64,000 nucleotides of DNA from Trebonia sp963759545 (GCA_963759545.1 CAVXAB010000035.1:143074-207073), one strand, 5' to 3'; positions 35,283 through 44,092 are shown, counted from the stretch's first letter. Notes: generated from the letters alone by a model not told the origin. Translations and numbers: made by a program.

Positions 35283-35283
35283 T

Positions 35284-35319
35284 ACTGCTCAGCAGTCTCA
35301 TGACATCGTCAGTAGTCAT
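35284..35319. promoter_or_regulatory. palindromes immediately upstream of the GH3 gene
   Basis: ACTGCTCAGCAGT (35284-35296) is a perfect 6+1+6 palindrome two bases from the ATG; ATGAC/GTCAT arms flank ten bases at 35300-35319. The next ~80 bases are A+T-rich (GTTAA and TTAAC half-sites around 35370-35395). Likely operator and promoter elements for carbohydrate control; no LacI-type regulator is nearby. Confidence 0.4.
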
Positions 35320-35546
35320 AACTCCGCACGGGGAACGCGACAATAGCCAACAGCCTTAAATCCGGTTAATGTCACCGTTAAAAAACTGTTAACAAAAATA
35401 CACAGCACGGCCCGCCAGATTGTCGTCGCAGGTCGAAGCCGGTCCGCGCCGGATCGGCGCGCTGCTCGCAACGGTTGAGGGCGGTTTGTCGAGGGCGGTT
35501 TGACGGCTTGCGGCCGGGTAGGCGCTTCAACTGTGGAGGATCGACG

Positions 35547-35852
35547 ATGATCGCGAGGATCTGGCGCGGAGCGGTCCGGGTCGAGGACGCGCCCGCGTAC
35601 GCGGCGTACGTTGAGCGGACCGGGATCGAGGGATACCGGCGCACGCCCGGTAACCGCGGGGCCTGGCTAATGTGGCGAGCCGATGGCAGCCGGGCCGAGT
35701 TCATCACGATGAGCCTGTGGGAATCCCTGGCCGCGATTGAGGGCTTCGCCGGGCAGGACATCGATAAGGCGGTCTTCTATCCAGAAGACGACCAGTACCT
35801 CATAGAGCGGGACCTCACCGTGCGCCATTACGAGGTCGCGGGCACCTCGTAG
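35547..35852 (+). CDS. small ABM-like (dimeric α/β barrel) protein
   Basis: A 101-residue protein that looks like an antibiotic-biosynthesis-monooxygenase-type ferredoxin-like barrel: MIARIWRGAVRVEDAPAYAAYVE (first strand and helix), GYRRTPGNRGAWLMWRADGSRAEFITMSLWESLAAIEGFAG (middle strands and the conserved SLWES), DKAVFYPEDDQYL. Such proteins act in quinone or polyketide oxidation or are stress-induced. The specific role is unknown. ATG 35547 follows GGAGGATCGACG. Monocistronic. Confidence 0.8.
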   Translation: MIARIWRGAVRVEDAPAYAAYVERTGIEGYRRTPGNRGAWLMWRADGSRAEFITMSLWESLAAIEGFAGQDIDKAVFYPEDDQYLIERDLTVRHYEVAGTS

Positions 35853-35859
35853 CCTTGCG

Positions 35860-35943
35860 GGTTCCGCGGTCCTGCCACCGCGCCGATGGTTGCACTACCG
35901 CGATATCCAGAACGAGTGCGTGCTACTCCCCCGCCGTCCCGCC
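35860..35943. repeat. second dispersed repeat family, copy B
   Basis: Partner of 23430-23518, starting 8 bases after the ABM-like stop. It shares TCCGCGGTCC, GCCACCGCGCCGAT, GATATCC-GAACG and CTACTCCC/CCGCCG with copy A in the same order and spacing. The remaining bases to 36079 contain only the merR promoter region. Confidence 0.55.
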
Positions 35944-36079
35944 ATCTCTTGCTGGCTGGTTGGCGGTAGTGAGCCCTTTCCATGAGATGGCTGGCGGCCG
36001 GCAGCCTTGACTCTCACCTTGGGGGAGCCCGCACACTCATCTTGCCGGGCCGGATCGGCCCGGCGACGAGGGAGTCAGC

Positions 36080-36941
36080 GTGAAAGAGATCAGCATCGGG
36101 GAGTTCGCACGACGGTCGCGCCTTTCGCTGAAGGCACTGCGCCTCTACGACGAGCGCGGGGTGCTGGTGCCTTCGCGCGTCGACCAGGCAAGCGGTTATC
36201 GCTACTACGACACGGCCCAGCTCGACCAGGCACGCCTTGTCGTGATGCTGCGCCAGTTGCAGTTGCCGCTCAAGGCGGTCAAGGAACTGCTCGCGTGCGA
36301 TCCGGCCGATGCGGCGAAGCGCATCGCTGAGCACTGGCGCGACGCCGAAGCGGCACACGACGCGCGGCGCGAACTAGCCGACTACCTCGTCAGCCGGTTG
36401 AGCGGAAAGAGGCCTGTCATGTACGAAGTCGCCACGCGGGAGATGCCCGAGCGGAGCCTGCTCTGCCTGAAGCGCAACGTCGACGATCAGGGGCAATGGG
36501 CGTTCGGCAAGGAGTTCATCGCGATCTTGCGCGAGCGCCCGCTCCCGAAGATCGAAGGACGAGAAGGCGCGGCCTTCTCCATCCAGTGGGGCTGGGTGAG
36601 CGCTGACAGCGACGGCCCGGTCGAATGGTGCAAGCCGGTTCCGCAAGCGGAGGCGCATGCCCTCGCCGAGCACTATCCCGAGCTGACGTTGCGAACCGAG
36701 CCGGCGCACCGGGAGGCGTTCGTCGCGCTGCCAGACTGGTCCGGGCCGGATTCAGCGGTGCACTGGCAGCTCGCTATGGAGTCACTGCAGGCCTGGGTGC
36801 AAGAGCAGGAGCAGGAGCACGAGGATGAGCGTCTTGCCCTCACGCCCGAAGACCTCGGCCTGCGCATTACCTATCTCGCGACCGGACCCGTCACCGCGCC
36901 CCGACTGCGACGTCGCCGTCCCGTTCGCCGTAGAGCGATGA
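36080..36941 (+). CDS. MerR-family regulator with GyrI-like effector domain (3' frameshift)
   Basis: A BmrR-like regulator: N-terminal MerR HTH (IGEFARRSRLSLKALRLYDERGVLVPSRVDQASGYRYYDTAQL in outline), coiled-coil linker, and a GyrI-like drug-binding C-domain (YEVATREMPERSLLCLKRNV...). The start, a GTG at 36080, is well placed. The reading frame has no stop and runs on into the ABC ATPase. Removing one C from CCCC at 36899-36902 gives the family's usual ending (APDCDVAVPFAVER) and a TGA at 36939-36941 overlapping the ATG of the next gene. So the apparent fusion is an indel effect. It should activate the coupled ABC exporter in response to a lipophilic drug. Confidence 0.82.
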
Positions 36942-37898
36942 TCGAAGCCCACGGCCTGGTCAAGCGCTACGGCTCCACCATGGCCGTCAACGACCTGTCT
37001 TTCTCCATCCGGCCCGGCGTGGTCACCGGTTTCCTCGGCCCGAACGGCGCCGGGAAGACCACCACCATGCGGATGATCCTGGGCCTCGACGCGCCGACGC
37101 AGGGCTCGGTCACCGTCGGCGGCCGCAGCTACCGCGACCTGCCGGCGCCCATGCGCGAGGTGGGCGCCCTCCTCGACGCCAAGGCGCTGCACGGCGGCCG
37201 CCGGGCCCGCGACCACCTGCTATGCCTGGCCCAGAGCAACGGCATCCCCCGCGGCCGGGTGGACGAGGTGCTCCGCACCGTCGGTCTCGAGGGCGTGGCC
37301 AGGCGCCGGGCGAAGGGCTTCTCGATGGGCATGGGCCAGCGGCTCGGCATCGCCTCGGCGCTCCTCGGGGACCCGGCCGTGCTCATCTTCGACGAACCGG
37401 TGAACGGCCTCGACCCCGACGGCATCCACTGGGTCCGGACCCTCATGCGGGCGCTCGCCGCCGAGGGCCGCACCGTGCTGGTCTCCAGCCACCTGATGAG
37501 CGAGATGGCCCTGACCGCCGACCACCTGCTGGTGATCGGCAAGGGCCGGCTGATCGCCGATACCAGCGTGGACGAGTTCGTGCGGTCCAGTTCCCAGCAG
37601 TCGGTGCACGTCCGCAGCCCCCAGGCGGCCGAGCTGGCCGCCCGCTGCCGGAGGCCGGCGCCACCGTCCGGACGGGGGCAACTCCCGGGCGGCGGCCGCA
37701 CCCGTGGCCGGGGACGCCGGGACCGACCCCGACGTCATCGAGATCACCGGGATGGACAGCGCCGAGGTGGGAAGGCTGGCCGCCGCCCACGGCATCGCCC
37801 TGTCCGAGCTCATCCCCGTCCGGGCCTCGCTGGAGGAGGCGTTCATGGAACTGACCAGAGAGAGCGTGGAGTACCAGGCGGCCGGGGCGCCCCGATGA
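36938..37898 (+). pseudogene. ABC transporter ATP-binding protein, two indels near the 3' end
   Basis: Drug-exporter type ATPase. Walker A GPNGAGKTTT, signature region KGFSMGMGQRLGIASALL, Walker B AVLIFDEPVNGLDPDG, H-loop VSSHLMSEMALTADHL. The last ~85 residues change frame twice: a base is missing near 37641-37650 (then LPEAGATVRTG) and another in the G-run 37674-37678. After that the normal end DVIEITGMDSAEVGRLAAAHG and SLEEAFMELTRESVEYQ is read to a TGA at 37898. ATG 36938 overlaps the merR stop and the stop overlaps the permease start. The nucleotide-binding domain is intact in one frame; as sequenced the frame continues into the permease. Confidence 0.8.
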
Positions 37899-38725
37899 CC
37901 GACGCCACGATCGCCCGCACCGGCCCGGACCACCGGGCGGCCTTCCGTCCATCCACCTTCGCCGACGTGCTGCGCTCGGAGTGGACCAAGCTCCGTTCGG
38001 TCCGATCGACTTTCTGGGCGCTGACCGTGACCGTCGTGCTCGGCGTCGGCCTGGGGGCCGTCATCAGCGCGGCCACCGCCCACGGCTACGCCAAGATGAG
38101 CGTCTCCGACAAGCTGAGCTGGGACCCGACCGGGGTCAGCACGTCGGGGATGGCCATCGCCTCGCTGGCCATCGCCGTGCTCGGGGTGCTGTGCATCAGC
38201 TCCGAGTACTCGTCAGGGATGATCCGCACCAGCCTGATCGCCGTCCCGAAGCGAGGCCGGGTACTGGCAGCCAAGTCGCTGGTCTTCGCCGTGGTGACCT
38301 TCGTCGTGGGCGAGGTCACCAGCTTCACGGCGTTCTTCGTGGGCCAGGCCCTCATCAGCGGCCATGCCCCCCACGCGGCGCTCGGCGATCCCGGGGTAGC
38401 CCGGGCGGTGGTGGGAGCGGGGCTGGTCCTGACCGCCCTGGCGGTGCTCAGCGTCGCCGCGGGCACCTTGCTCCGGCACCCGGCAGCCGCCATCGCCTGC
38501 ATGATCGCCGTCCTGTTCGTCCTGCCCGGGATCGCCCAGGCGCTGCCGGACTCGTGGCGGAACCCGGTCACCGAGTTCTGGCCGACCCAGGCCGGAGGCC
38601 AGCTCACCAACGTCTACCACTCCGCCCACACCCTCCAGCCCTGGCCCGGCTTCGGCGTGATGTGCCTGTTCGTCGCCATCGTGTACGCCATCGCCTGGAC
38701 GCTGCTTGACCGCCGGGACGCATGA
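37895..38725 (+). CDS. ABC-2 type transporter permease
   Basis: A 276-residue ABC exporter permease with about six membrane helices: one after FADVLRSEWTKLRSVRSTFWAL (typical cytoplasmic elbow of these permeases), then pairs around residues 85-105, 125-150, 170-195, 205-220 and 250-272. ATG 37895 overlaps the ATPase stop (ATGA). It pairs with the upstream ATPase as a MerR-controlled efflux pump. The same frame is continuous upstream only because of indels in the ATPase. Confidence 0.88.
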   Translation: MTDATIARTGPDHRAAFRPSTFADVLRSEWTKLRSVRSTFWALTVTVVLGVGLGAVISAATAHGYAKMSVSDKLSWDPTGVSTSGMAIASLAIAVLGVLCISSEYSSGMIRTSLIAVPKRGRVLAAKSLVFAVVTFVVGEVTSFTAFFVGQALISGHAPHAALGDPGVARAVVGAGLVLTALAVLSVAAGTLLRHPAAAIACMIAVLFVLPGIAQALPDSWRNPVTEFWPTQAGGQLTNVYHSAHTLQPWPGFGVMCLFVAIVYAIAWTLLDRRDA

Positions 38726-38860
38726 TGGCGGCCAGGGCGCGTCGCCATACCCAGGACCCCGGCCCCCGCTGCAGCTCCGCGAAGCATAACCAGGATGGAA
38801 AAGGCTCAGTAGCCCGCCAGCAAATGCGTGCCGCCCGGCCCTTCGGGGAACGACGGCAGT

Positions 38861-39331
38861 GTGGTCGCCGATGACGAGTTGCCCGCGATACCCGTGTCTG
38901 CCGGCGCACTGATCTACGACCAGACGGGACGACTGCTGATCCTCAAGCCGACGTACAAGACGGGCTGGACGATTCCCGGCGGCGTGATGGAGGCAGACGG
39001 GGAGACCCCGTGGGACGCGTGCCGGCGGGAAGTGCGCGAGGAGTGCGGTATCGAGGTGCACGGCGGGCGGCTGGCCTGCGTCGACTTCCGGCCTGCCCGT
39101 CCGGGGCGTCCCGGCGGCGTCCGGTTCCTATTCGACTGCGGAGCCGCCGACGACGCGGCCCTGGCCGCGATCACGGTGCAGCCGGAGGAGGTCGCCGAGT
39201 ACCGGCTCGTCCCGCCAGACGGCGCGCTCGCCCTGCTCAGGCCCCCGATCCGCCGCCGCGTCCGCGCCGCCACGCGGCACCGCCGATGCGTCTACCTAGA
39301 AAACGGCCGCCCCGTCCCCGGCATCACCTAG
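38861..39331 (+). CDS. NUDIX hydrolase
   Basis: A 156-residue NUDIX protein that would hydrolyse a nucleoside diphosphate linked to another group. The Nudix helix reads GGVMEADGETPWDACRREVR then EECGI; the REVREE metal-binding core is intact, with one extra residue between the GG turn and the first Glu compared with the consensus. GTG 38861 is the likely start; an in-frame GTG at 38828 gives 11 more residues without domain content. Stands alone after the ABC operon. Confidence 0.88.
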   Translation: MVADDELPAIPVSAGALIYDQTGRLLILKPTYKTGWTIPGGVMEADGETPWDACRREVREECGIEVHGGRLACVDFRPARPGRPGGVRFLFDCGAADDAALAAITVQPEEVAEYRLVPPDGALALLRPPIRRRVRAATRHRRCVYLENGRPVPGIT

Positions 39332-39443
39332 ACCCGGACGACACCGATATCTAGTGTCGTGCATAGCTTCGTACGCATGATGTCGTCGCGGGGAGGGGTC
39401 CCAGAGCGACCGTTCTGGTGTGGCTGACGGTACGTTCTGAGCT

Positions 39444-40394
39444 ATGACAACCCAGAGCGAGAAGGCGGCGGGGTTCCTCGAACTGCACCGCCCAGGGAGC
39501 CCGCTGCTGCTGCCGAACCCATGGGACCAGGGATCCGCGAGGCTGCTTGCCTCGCTTGGCTTCCAGGCGCTCGCCACTACGAGTTCCGGGTACGCCGCGA
39601 CGCTGGGCCGCCTGGACGGCTCGGTGAGCCGCGACGAGGCCCTGGCCCACGCCGCCGCGGTCGTCGCGGCTACCGACCTTCCGGTCTCCGCCGACCTGGA
39701 GAACTGCTTCGCTGACGAGACGGCCGGCGTCGCGCGGACCGTGGCCCTGGCCGTGGAAGCCGGGCTGGCGGGCTGCTCACTGGAGGATTTCACCGGCGGC
39801 GAGTCCGGCCCCATTTATGACATCGGGCTGGCGGCCGAGCGGGTCGCGGCCGCCGCCGAGGCGGCGCACGCCGGGCCGGTGCGCCTGGTGCTCACCGCGC
39901 GGGCCGAGAACTACCTGCACGGGCGGCCGGACCTGGCGGACACCATCACCCGGTTGCAGGCCTACCAGGCGGCGGGCGCCGACGTGCTGTACGCCCCCGG
40001 CCTGACCAGCCTGGCGGACATCAGGCAGCTGGTCACGGCGGTGGACCGCCCGGTGAACGTGCTCGCCGTCGCCGGCGCCCCGTCCGTCGGCGAGCTCGCC
40101 GAGGCCGGCGTCAGCCGGGTGTCGGTCGGCGGCGCCTTCGCGTTCGCCGCGCTCGGCGCGCTGGTCGACGCGGCGACCGAGCTTCGCGACCAGGGCACCT
40201 ACGGCTACCTCGCGGGCAGCGCGACCGGCCGCCGAGCCATACAGCACGCCGTGTTAGCCGCGGACCACGGCGCTTTTGACCCGCGGGGACATCAGGCCGT
40301 GGGGCCGCTGCCGAGCCAGCCGCGCCGCTTGAAGAGGAAGAGCAGGACCACGATCGCGACCACTTCTGAGCCGACGCCGAGGAAGAGGAAGTAG
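39444..40394 (+). CDS. isocitrate lyase/PEP mutase-family protein
   Basis: A (β/α)8 enzyme of the ICL/PEPM superfamily: LLLPNPWDQGSARLLASLGFQALATTSSG at the N-terminus, the Mg-site motif VSADLENCFAD, SLEDFTGG, VLTARAENYLHGRPDLADTI, and VNVLAVAGAPSVGELAEAGVSRVSVGG. It lacks the KKCGH of true isocitrate lyases, so it is more like a carboxyphosphonoenolpyruvate/oxaloacetate-type lyase; the substrate is unknown. The expected end is about residue 275. The last ~35 residues are antisense to corA and look non-native, so a stop may have been lost. Confidence 0.88.
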   Translation: MTTQSEKAAGFLELHRPGSPLLLPNPWDQGSARLLASLGFQALATTSSGYAATLGRLDGSVSRDEALAHAAAVVAATDLPVSADLENCFADETAGVARTVALAVEAGLAGCSLEDFTGGESGPIYDIGLAAERVAAAAEAAHAGPVRLVLTARAENYLHGRPDLADTITRLQAYQAAGADVLYAPGLTSLADIRQLVTAVDRPVNVLAVAGAPSVGELAEAGVSRVSVGGAFAFAALGALVDAATELRDQGTYGYLAGSATGRRAIQHAVLAADHGAFDPRGHQAVGPLPSQPRRLKRKSRTTIATTSEPTPRKRK

Positions 40395-41284
40395 CCGAAA
40401 CCGACCTGCAGGTGAGTGATCGGCCAGGAGAAGTTCTGCCCGAAGAACCCGGTCAGGAAGCCGAGGGGCAGGAAGATGGTGGCGATCATGGCCAGTTGCT
40501 TCATGATCACGTTCAGCCGGTTGGACACCATGGACAGGTGCGTGTCCATGGCGCCGCCGACCAGGTCCCGGTAGGCGTCCACCATGTCGCTGATGCGGAT
40601 GAGATGCTCGTAGAGGTTGCGGAAGTAGGCCGAACCCGCGTCGGTCAATCCAGGGATTTCTACCATGCCGGCGTTGAGGCTGGCGATCATGTCGCGTTGC
40701 GGGGTGATGACCTTGCGGATGGTCATGATCTGCCGCTTCATGTCGAAGAGCGTGCCCAGTTGCTCCTCGGTCGGGTTCTTCAGGATGGCGCTCTCGAGGT
40801 TGTCGATGGAGTCGTCGATGTCGGACAGCACCGGGAAGAACGAGTCGATCAGGGTGTCCATGATCAGGTAGAAGATGACCGCCTGGGGCGCGGACGCCTT
40901 CGAGGAGTGGTGGCTGGCTATGCGGTCGCACACCGTGCCAAGTGCCGGGCAGTCGCCCTGGTGGAGGCTGATGATGAACTTGTCGGTGACGAAGCAGTGC
41001 ACCTCAGCCACGCTCTTGCCGTCGGCGGCCATGCCGAAGGTGATGATGTGCACGAAGTCGTCGTAGTCATCGATGCGGGCACGCTGGCCGAACCGCTCGA
41101 CCGCCTCTACGGCCACGGGGTGGAAGTGGAAGGTATTGACCAGCAGCCCCGTGACATCGTCGTCGGGTCCCGGGTCGTGAATGTCGAGGTTGAGCCAGAA
41201 AAATGCGCCACCGGCCGCTGCCTGCTTGATCCCCTCCGGGGTTGCGTCGGCAGTTGCGCCGTCTTGGGTGAGAGTGCCCTTCAT
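40292..41284 (-). CDS. corA: CorA-family magnesium/cobalt transporter
   Basis: A 330-residue CorA-like pentameric Mg2+ channel subunit. Long cytoplasmic N-domain (WLNLDIHDPGPDDD, FHFHPVAVEAVERFGQRARIDDYDDFVHIITFG), the coiled stalk helix (NLESAILKNPTEEQLGTLFDMKRQIMTIRKVITPQRDMI), and two C-terminal membrane helices (MIATIFLPLGFLTGFFGQNF and the last ~25 residues). The signature loop is GQN instead of the canonical GMN, an uncommon substitution at the mouth of the pore. ATG 41284. It converges with the PEP mutase gene with a 103-base overlap. Confidence 0.93.
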   Translation of the reverse strand: MKGTLTQDGATADATPEGIKQAAAGGAFFWLNLDIHDPGPDDDVTGLLVNTFHFHPVAVEAVERFGQRARIDDYDDFVHIITFGMAADGKSVAEVHCFVTDKFIISLHQGDCPALGTVCDRIASHHSSKASAPQAVIFYLIMDTLIDSFFPVLSDIDDSIDNLESAILKNPTEEQLGTLFDMKRQIMTIRKVITPQRDMIASLNAGMVEIPGLTDAGSAYFRNLYEHLIRISDMVDAYRDLVGGAMDTHLSMVSNRLNVIMKQLAMIATIFLPLGFLTGFFGQNFSWPITHLQVGFGYFLFLGVGSEVVAIVVLLFLFKRRGWLGSGPTA

Positions 41285-41356
41285 GCGAGGGATGGTCTCA
41301 CGCTAACCAGGCGGATGTTCCTCGGACGGCGGGCCTTTACTACTTCCTGGCGACTG

Positions 41357-42637
41357 CTACTTCCTGGCGACCTCGGAGAGGCGGCGGGCCAGGTAGCGCT
41401 GCTCGGCGCTGGTGCCGGCCAGGGCCAGGGCCGAACGGTAGGCGTCCGCCGCCTCGTCGTTGCGGCCGAGACGGCGCAGCAGGTCGGCGCGGGTGGCGGG
41501 CAGCAGGCGGTAGCCGGATAGCGCACCGCTCGCGGCGAGGGCGTCGACCAGGGCGAGCCCGGCGGCGGGGCCGTCCGCCATGCCGACCGCGACGGCGCGG
41601 TTGAGTTCGACCACCGGGGATGGTGTCAGCTCGGCGAGCTGGCCGTACAGCCGGGCGATCATTGGCCAGTCCGTCCCTTCGGCGCTGGCGGCGCTCGCGT
41701 GGCAGGCGCCGATCGCCGCCTGGAGCAAATAAGGCCCGGCGGCTCCGGCGCGGGCGGCGGTTTCAAGCACCTGGCGCCCCTCGGCGATCAAGGCGCGGTC
41801 CCACCGGGTCCGGTCCTGGTCCTCCAGGGTCACCAGGTCCCCGGCGTCGTCAACCCGGGCGCCGCGGCGCGAGTCCTGGAGCAGCATCAGCGCGAGGAGG
41901 CCGAGCACCTCCGGCTCGCCGGGCATCAGCCGGGCGACCAGTCGCGCCAGCCGGATGGCTTCCGCTGACAGGTCCGCGCGCAGCATGTCCGCACCCGCGG
42001 TCGCGCTGTATCCCTCGTTGAACAGCAGGTACAGCACGGCGAGGACGCCCGCGGTCCGCTCCGGCAGCAGGCCGGCGGGCGGGACCCGGTACGGGATCGC
42101 CGCATTGCGGATCTTGCGCTTGGCGCGGACAAGCCGCTGTGCCATGGCCGGCTCGGCGACGAGCAGCGCCCGCGCGATCTCGGCCGTGGTCAGCCCGGCG
42201 AGGGTGCGCAGCGTCAGCCCCACCCTGGCATCGAGCGGCAGCGCGGGATGACAGCAGGTGAAGATCAGCCGCAGCCGGTCGTCGGGAATCCCGCTCGGGT
42301 CGGCCTCAGTGTCGCCGATGCCGGCGTCCGGGTCCGCTGGCTCGAGCCGGGCCGCCTGCTCAAGCTTCGCGGACTCGTTAGCCCGGCGGCGCAGCACGTC
42401 GACCGCGCGGTTGCGGGCGGTGGTGGTGAGCCACGCACCCGGCCGGGTCGGCACCCCGTCCCTTGCCCAGGTCTGCAGCGCCCGGGTGAACGCGTCCTGC
42501 GCGCACTCTTCGGCGAGGTCCCAGTCGCCGGTCACGGCGATCAGCGTGGCCACGATCCGCCCCCACTCCTCGCGGAACGCGGCGTCGACCGCGGCGTCAA
42601 CCGCGGCGGCGACGCCCGGGGTGGTGTCGGCGGGCAT
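41357..42637 (-). CDS. ECF42-group RNA polymerase sigma factor
   Basis: A 426-residue ECF sigma factor with region 2 (FREEWGRIVATLIAVTGDWDLAEECAQDAFTRALQTW), region 4 (PLDARVGLTLRTLAGLTTAEIARALLVAEPAMAQRLVRAKRKI) and the long C-terminal TPR-like/DUF6596 domain that marks group ECF42 (VLYLLFNEGYSA, LALMLLQDSRRGARVD, RWDRALIAEG). ECF42 members lack an anti-sigma factor and sit beside DGPF/YCII genes, as here. ATG 42637 follows GAGGAG; it is divergent from the YCII gene with 131 bases between. Confidence 0.93.
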   Translation of the reverse strand: MPADTTPGVAAAVDAAVDAAFREEWGRIVATLIAVTGDWDLAEECAQDAFTRALQTWARDGVPTRPGAWLTTTARNRAVDVLRRRANESAKLEQAARLEPADPDAGIGDTEADPSGIPDDRLRLIFTCCHPALPLDARVGLTLRTLAGLTTAEIARALLVAEPAMAQRLVRAKRKIRNAAIPYRVPPAGLLPERTAGVLAVLYLLFNEGYSATAGADMLRADLSAEAIRLARLVARLMPGEPEVLGLLALMLLQDSRRGARVDDAGDLVTLEDQDRTRWDRALIAEGRQVLETAARAGAAGPYLLQAAIGACHASAASAEGTDWPMIARLYGQLAELTPSPVVELNRAVAVGMADGPAAGLALVDALAASGALSGYRLLPATRADLLRRLGRNDEAADAYRSALALAGTSAEQRYLARRLSEVARK

Positions 42638-42768
42638 GCGGCTCCTCCTTCTGACCGGGCCAGCGTATGACAATCCGGGGGTGTCGATCCGGCCCGCGGC
42701 CGTTCGTCGTCAATGCGCAGGGCCAGCCGGGCCACGGCGGCCCGCCGAGGAAGAGGAGAATCTCCGCC

Positions 42769-43098
42769 ATGAAATACATGATGATCGTCTGCTACGACCC
42801 CACCATCACGGCACCGGAAGACGGCAACATGCAGGACACCGACGACTGGGTCACTGAGATGGACGGCCGGGGAGTGCGCCTGGAGGGCCGCCCGCTGTCA
42901 CCGGACGAGGCCACCACGGTCCGCGTGCGGAACGGCGAGGTGCTGATCTCCGACGGCCCGTTCGCGGAGACCAAGGAGCTGATGGTCGGCTACGACATGC
43001 TTGACTGCGCGGACCTCGACGAGGCGATCGAGGTCGCGTCCAAGCACCCGCTGGCCAAGCGCGGCGCGATGGAACTCCGGCCGTTCGGCGCGGACTGA
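42769..43098 (+). CDS. YCII (DGPF)-domain protein
   Basis: A 109-residue YCII-fold protein: MKYMMIVCYDP at the start, GVRLEGRPLSPDEATTVR, the hallmark SDGPFAETKE, and the closing AMELRPF. DGPF proteins accompany ECF42 sigma factors and are often their main targets; a role in oxidative or chemical stress is suggested in the literature, but the activity is unknown. ATG 42769 follows GAGGAAGAGGAG. Divergent from the ECF42 sigma gene, which probably transcribes it. Confidence 0.92.
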   Translation: MKYMMIVCYDPTITAPEDGNMQDTDDWVTEMDGRGVRLEGRPLSPDEATTVRVRNGEVLISDGPFAETKELMVGYDMLDCADLDEAIEVASKHPLAKRGAMELRPFGAD

Positions 43099-43161
43099 CG
43101 CGCGGACAATTGGGGCGATTCACCTGTGCGACAATGGGCCGGATTCTCCGAGGGAGCACTG

Positions 43162-44010
43162 ATGAACAGTCCCGTGGGACGCGAAGCAGACGAAGGTGCG
43201 GCGGTGCCTGATCTGGACACGTCGCGGCCGCATCCGGCCCGGATTTACGACTACTACCTTGGCGGGAAGAACCACTTCGCCGCGGACAGGGAGACGGCGG
43301 ACAAGGTCCTGCAAGTCTGGCCGCATATCCGCGTCGCCGCCAGGGAGCAGCGCAAGTTCCTCGGCCGGGCGGTCGGCTACCTGGCGAGGGAAGCCGGCAT
43401 TCGGCAGTTCCTTGACATCGGCGCCGGGCTGCCGACCTCGCGCAACGTGCACGAGATCGCGCAGGAGGCCGCACCTTCGTCCCGGGTCGTTTACGTGGAC
43501 AACGATCCGCTGGTGCTCGCGCACGCGCGAGCGCTGCTGACTTCGACACCAGAGGGGCGGACCGCGTATGCCCACGCGGACCTGCGGGTACCGGAGGCCA
43601 TCCTGGGCAGCCAGGATGTGCGGGACGTCATTGACTTCGGCCGGCCGGTGGGGCTGATCCTGGTCGGGATCTTGCACCTGATGCCGGATGAGGACAAGCC
43701 CGCGCAGATCGTCGCCACCCTGCTCGAGGCGCTGGCGCCGGGAAGCTACCTGGTTGCCTCGCATCTCACCGACGAGCATGACCAGGGCGAGGCCGGGGCC
43801 GGGGCGAGCACCTTCCGCGGCGCCGGGCTGTCCGGGCAGCTTCGCGATTCCGGTGAGTTCGCGCGGCTTGCGTTCGGCGGGCTTGAACTGGTGCCGCCCG
43901 GGGTCACGCTGGTATCCGAGTGGCGGCAGGACGAGGACGAGGGTGCGCCGAATCCGAGCCCGGCCGAGGTGAACTGCTACGGCGGGGTGGGGCGCAAGCG
44001 CACCGCCTAG
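43162..44010 (+). CDS. SAM-dependent methyltransferase, DUF574 family
   Basis: A 282-residue DUF574/Methyltransf_19 protein, a family abundant in actinomycetes and often tied to whiA/whiB-like signalling or regulatory loci, but with no proven substrate. It has the family start SRPHPARIYDYYLGGKNHFAADRE, SAM motif I FLDIGAGLPTSRNVHEIA, VVYVDNDPLVLAHARALL, and GLILVGILHLMPDEDKPAQIV. ATG 43162 follows GAGGGAG. It lies 63 bases after the YCII gene and could be cotranscribed with it. Confidence 0.9.
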   Translation: MNSPVGREADEGAAVPDLDTSRPHPARIYDYYLGGKNHFAADRETADKVLQVWPHIRVAAREQRKFLGRAVGYLAREAGIRQFLDIGAGLPTSRNVHEIAQEAAPSSRVVYVDNDPLVLAHARALLTSTPEGRTAYAHADLRVPEAILGSQDVRDVIDFGRPVGLILVGILHLMPDEDKPAQIVATLLEALAPGSYLVASHLTDEHDQGEAGAGASTFRGAGLSGQLRDSGEFARLAFGGLELVPPGVTLVSEWRQDEDEGAPNPSPAEVNCYGGVGRKRTA

Positions 44011-44092
44011 ACTCAGCGCCCGCCTGCGTGACGGTGGCGTCGCTGGAAATTCGGTGGCCAGCCTGTCCGGCGCCCGTTTACGATCGGCTTTC

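Noticed and set aside
33108..35303. A 731-codon plus-strand frame antisense to the GH3 gene
   Set aside because: Val/Arg/Gly-rich with no domain; it reflects codon-position bias of the GH3 gene on the other strand.
39338..39360. ACGACAC/GTGTCGT inverted repeat between NUDIX and PEP mutase genes
   Set aside because: Only seven paired bases with a nine-base loop; could be chance or a weak terminator for the NUDIX gene, not strong enough to list as a feature.
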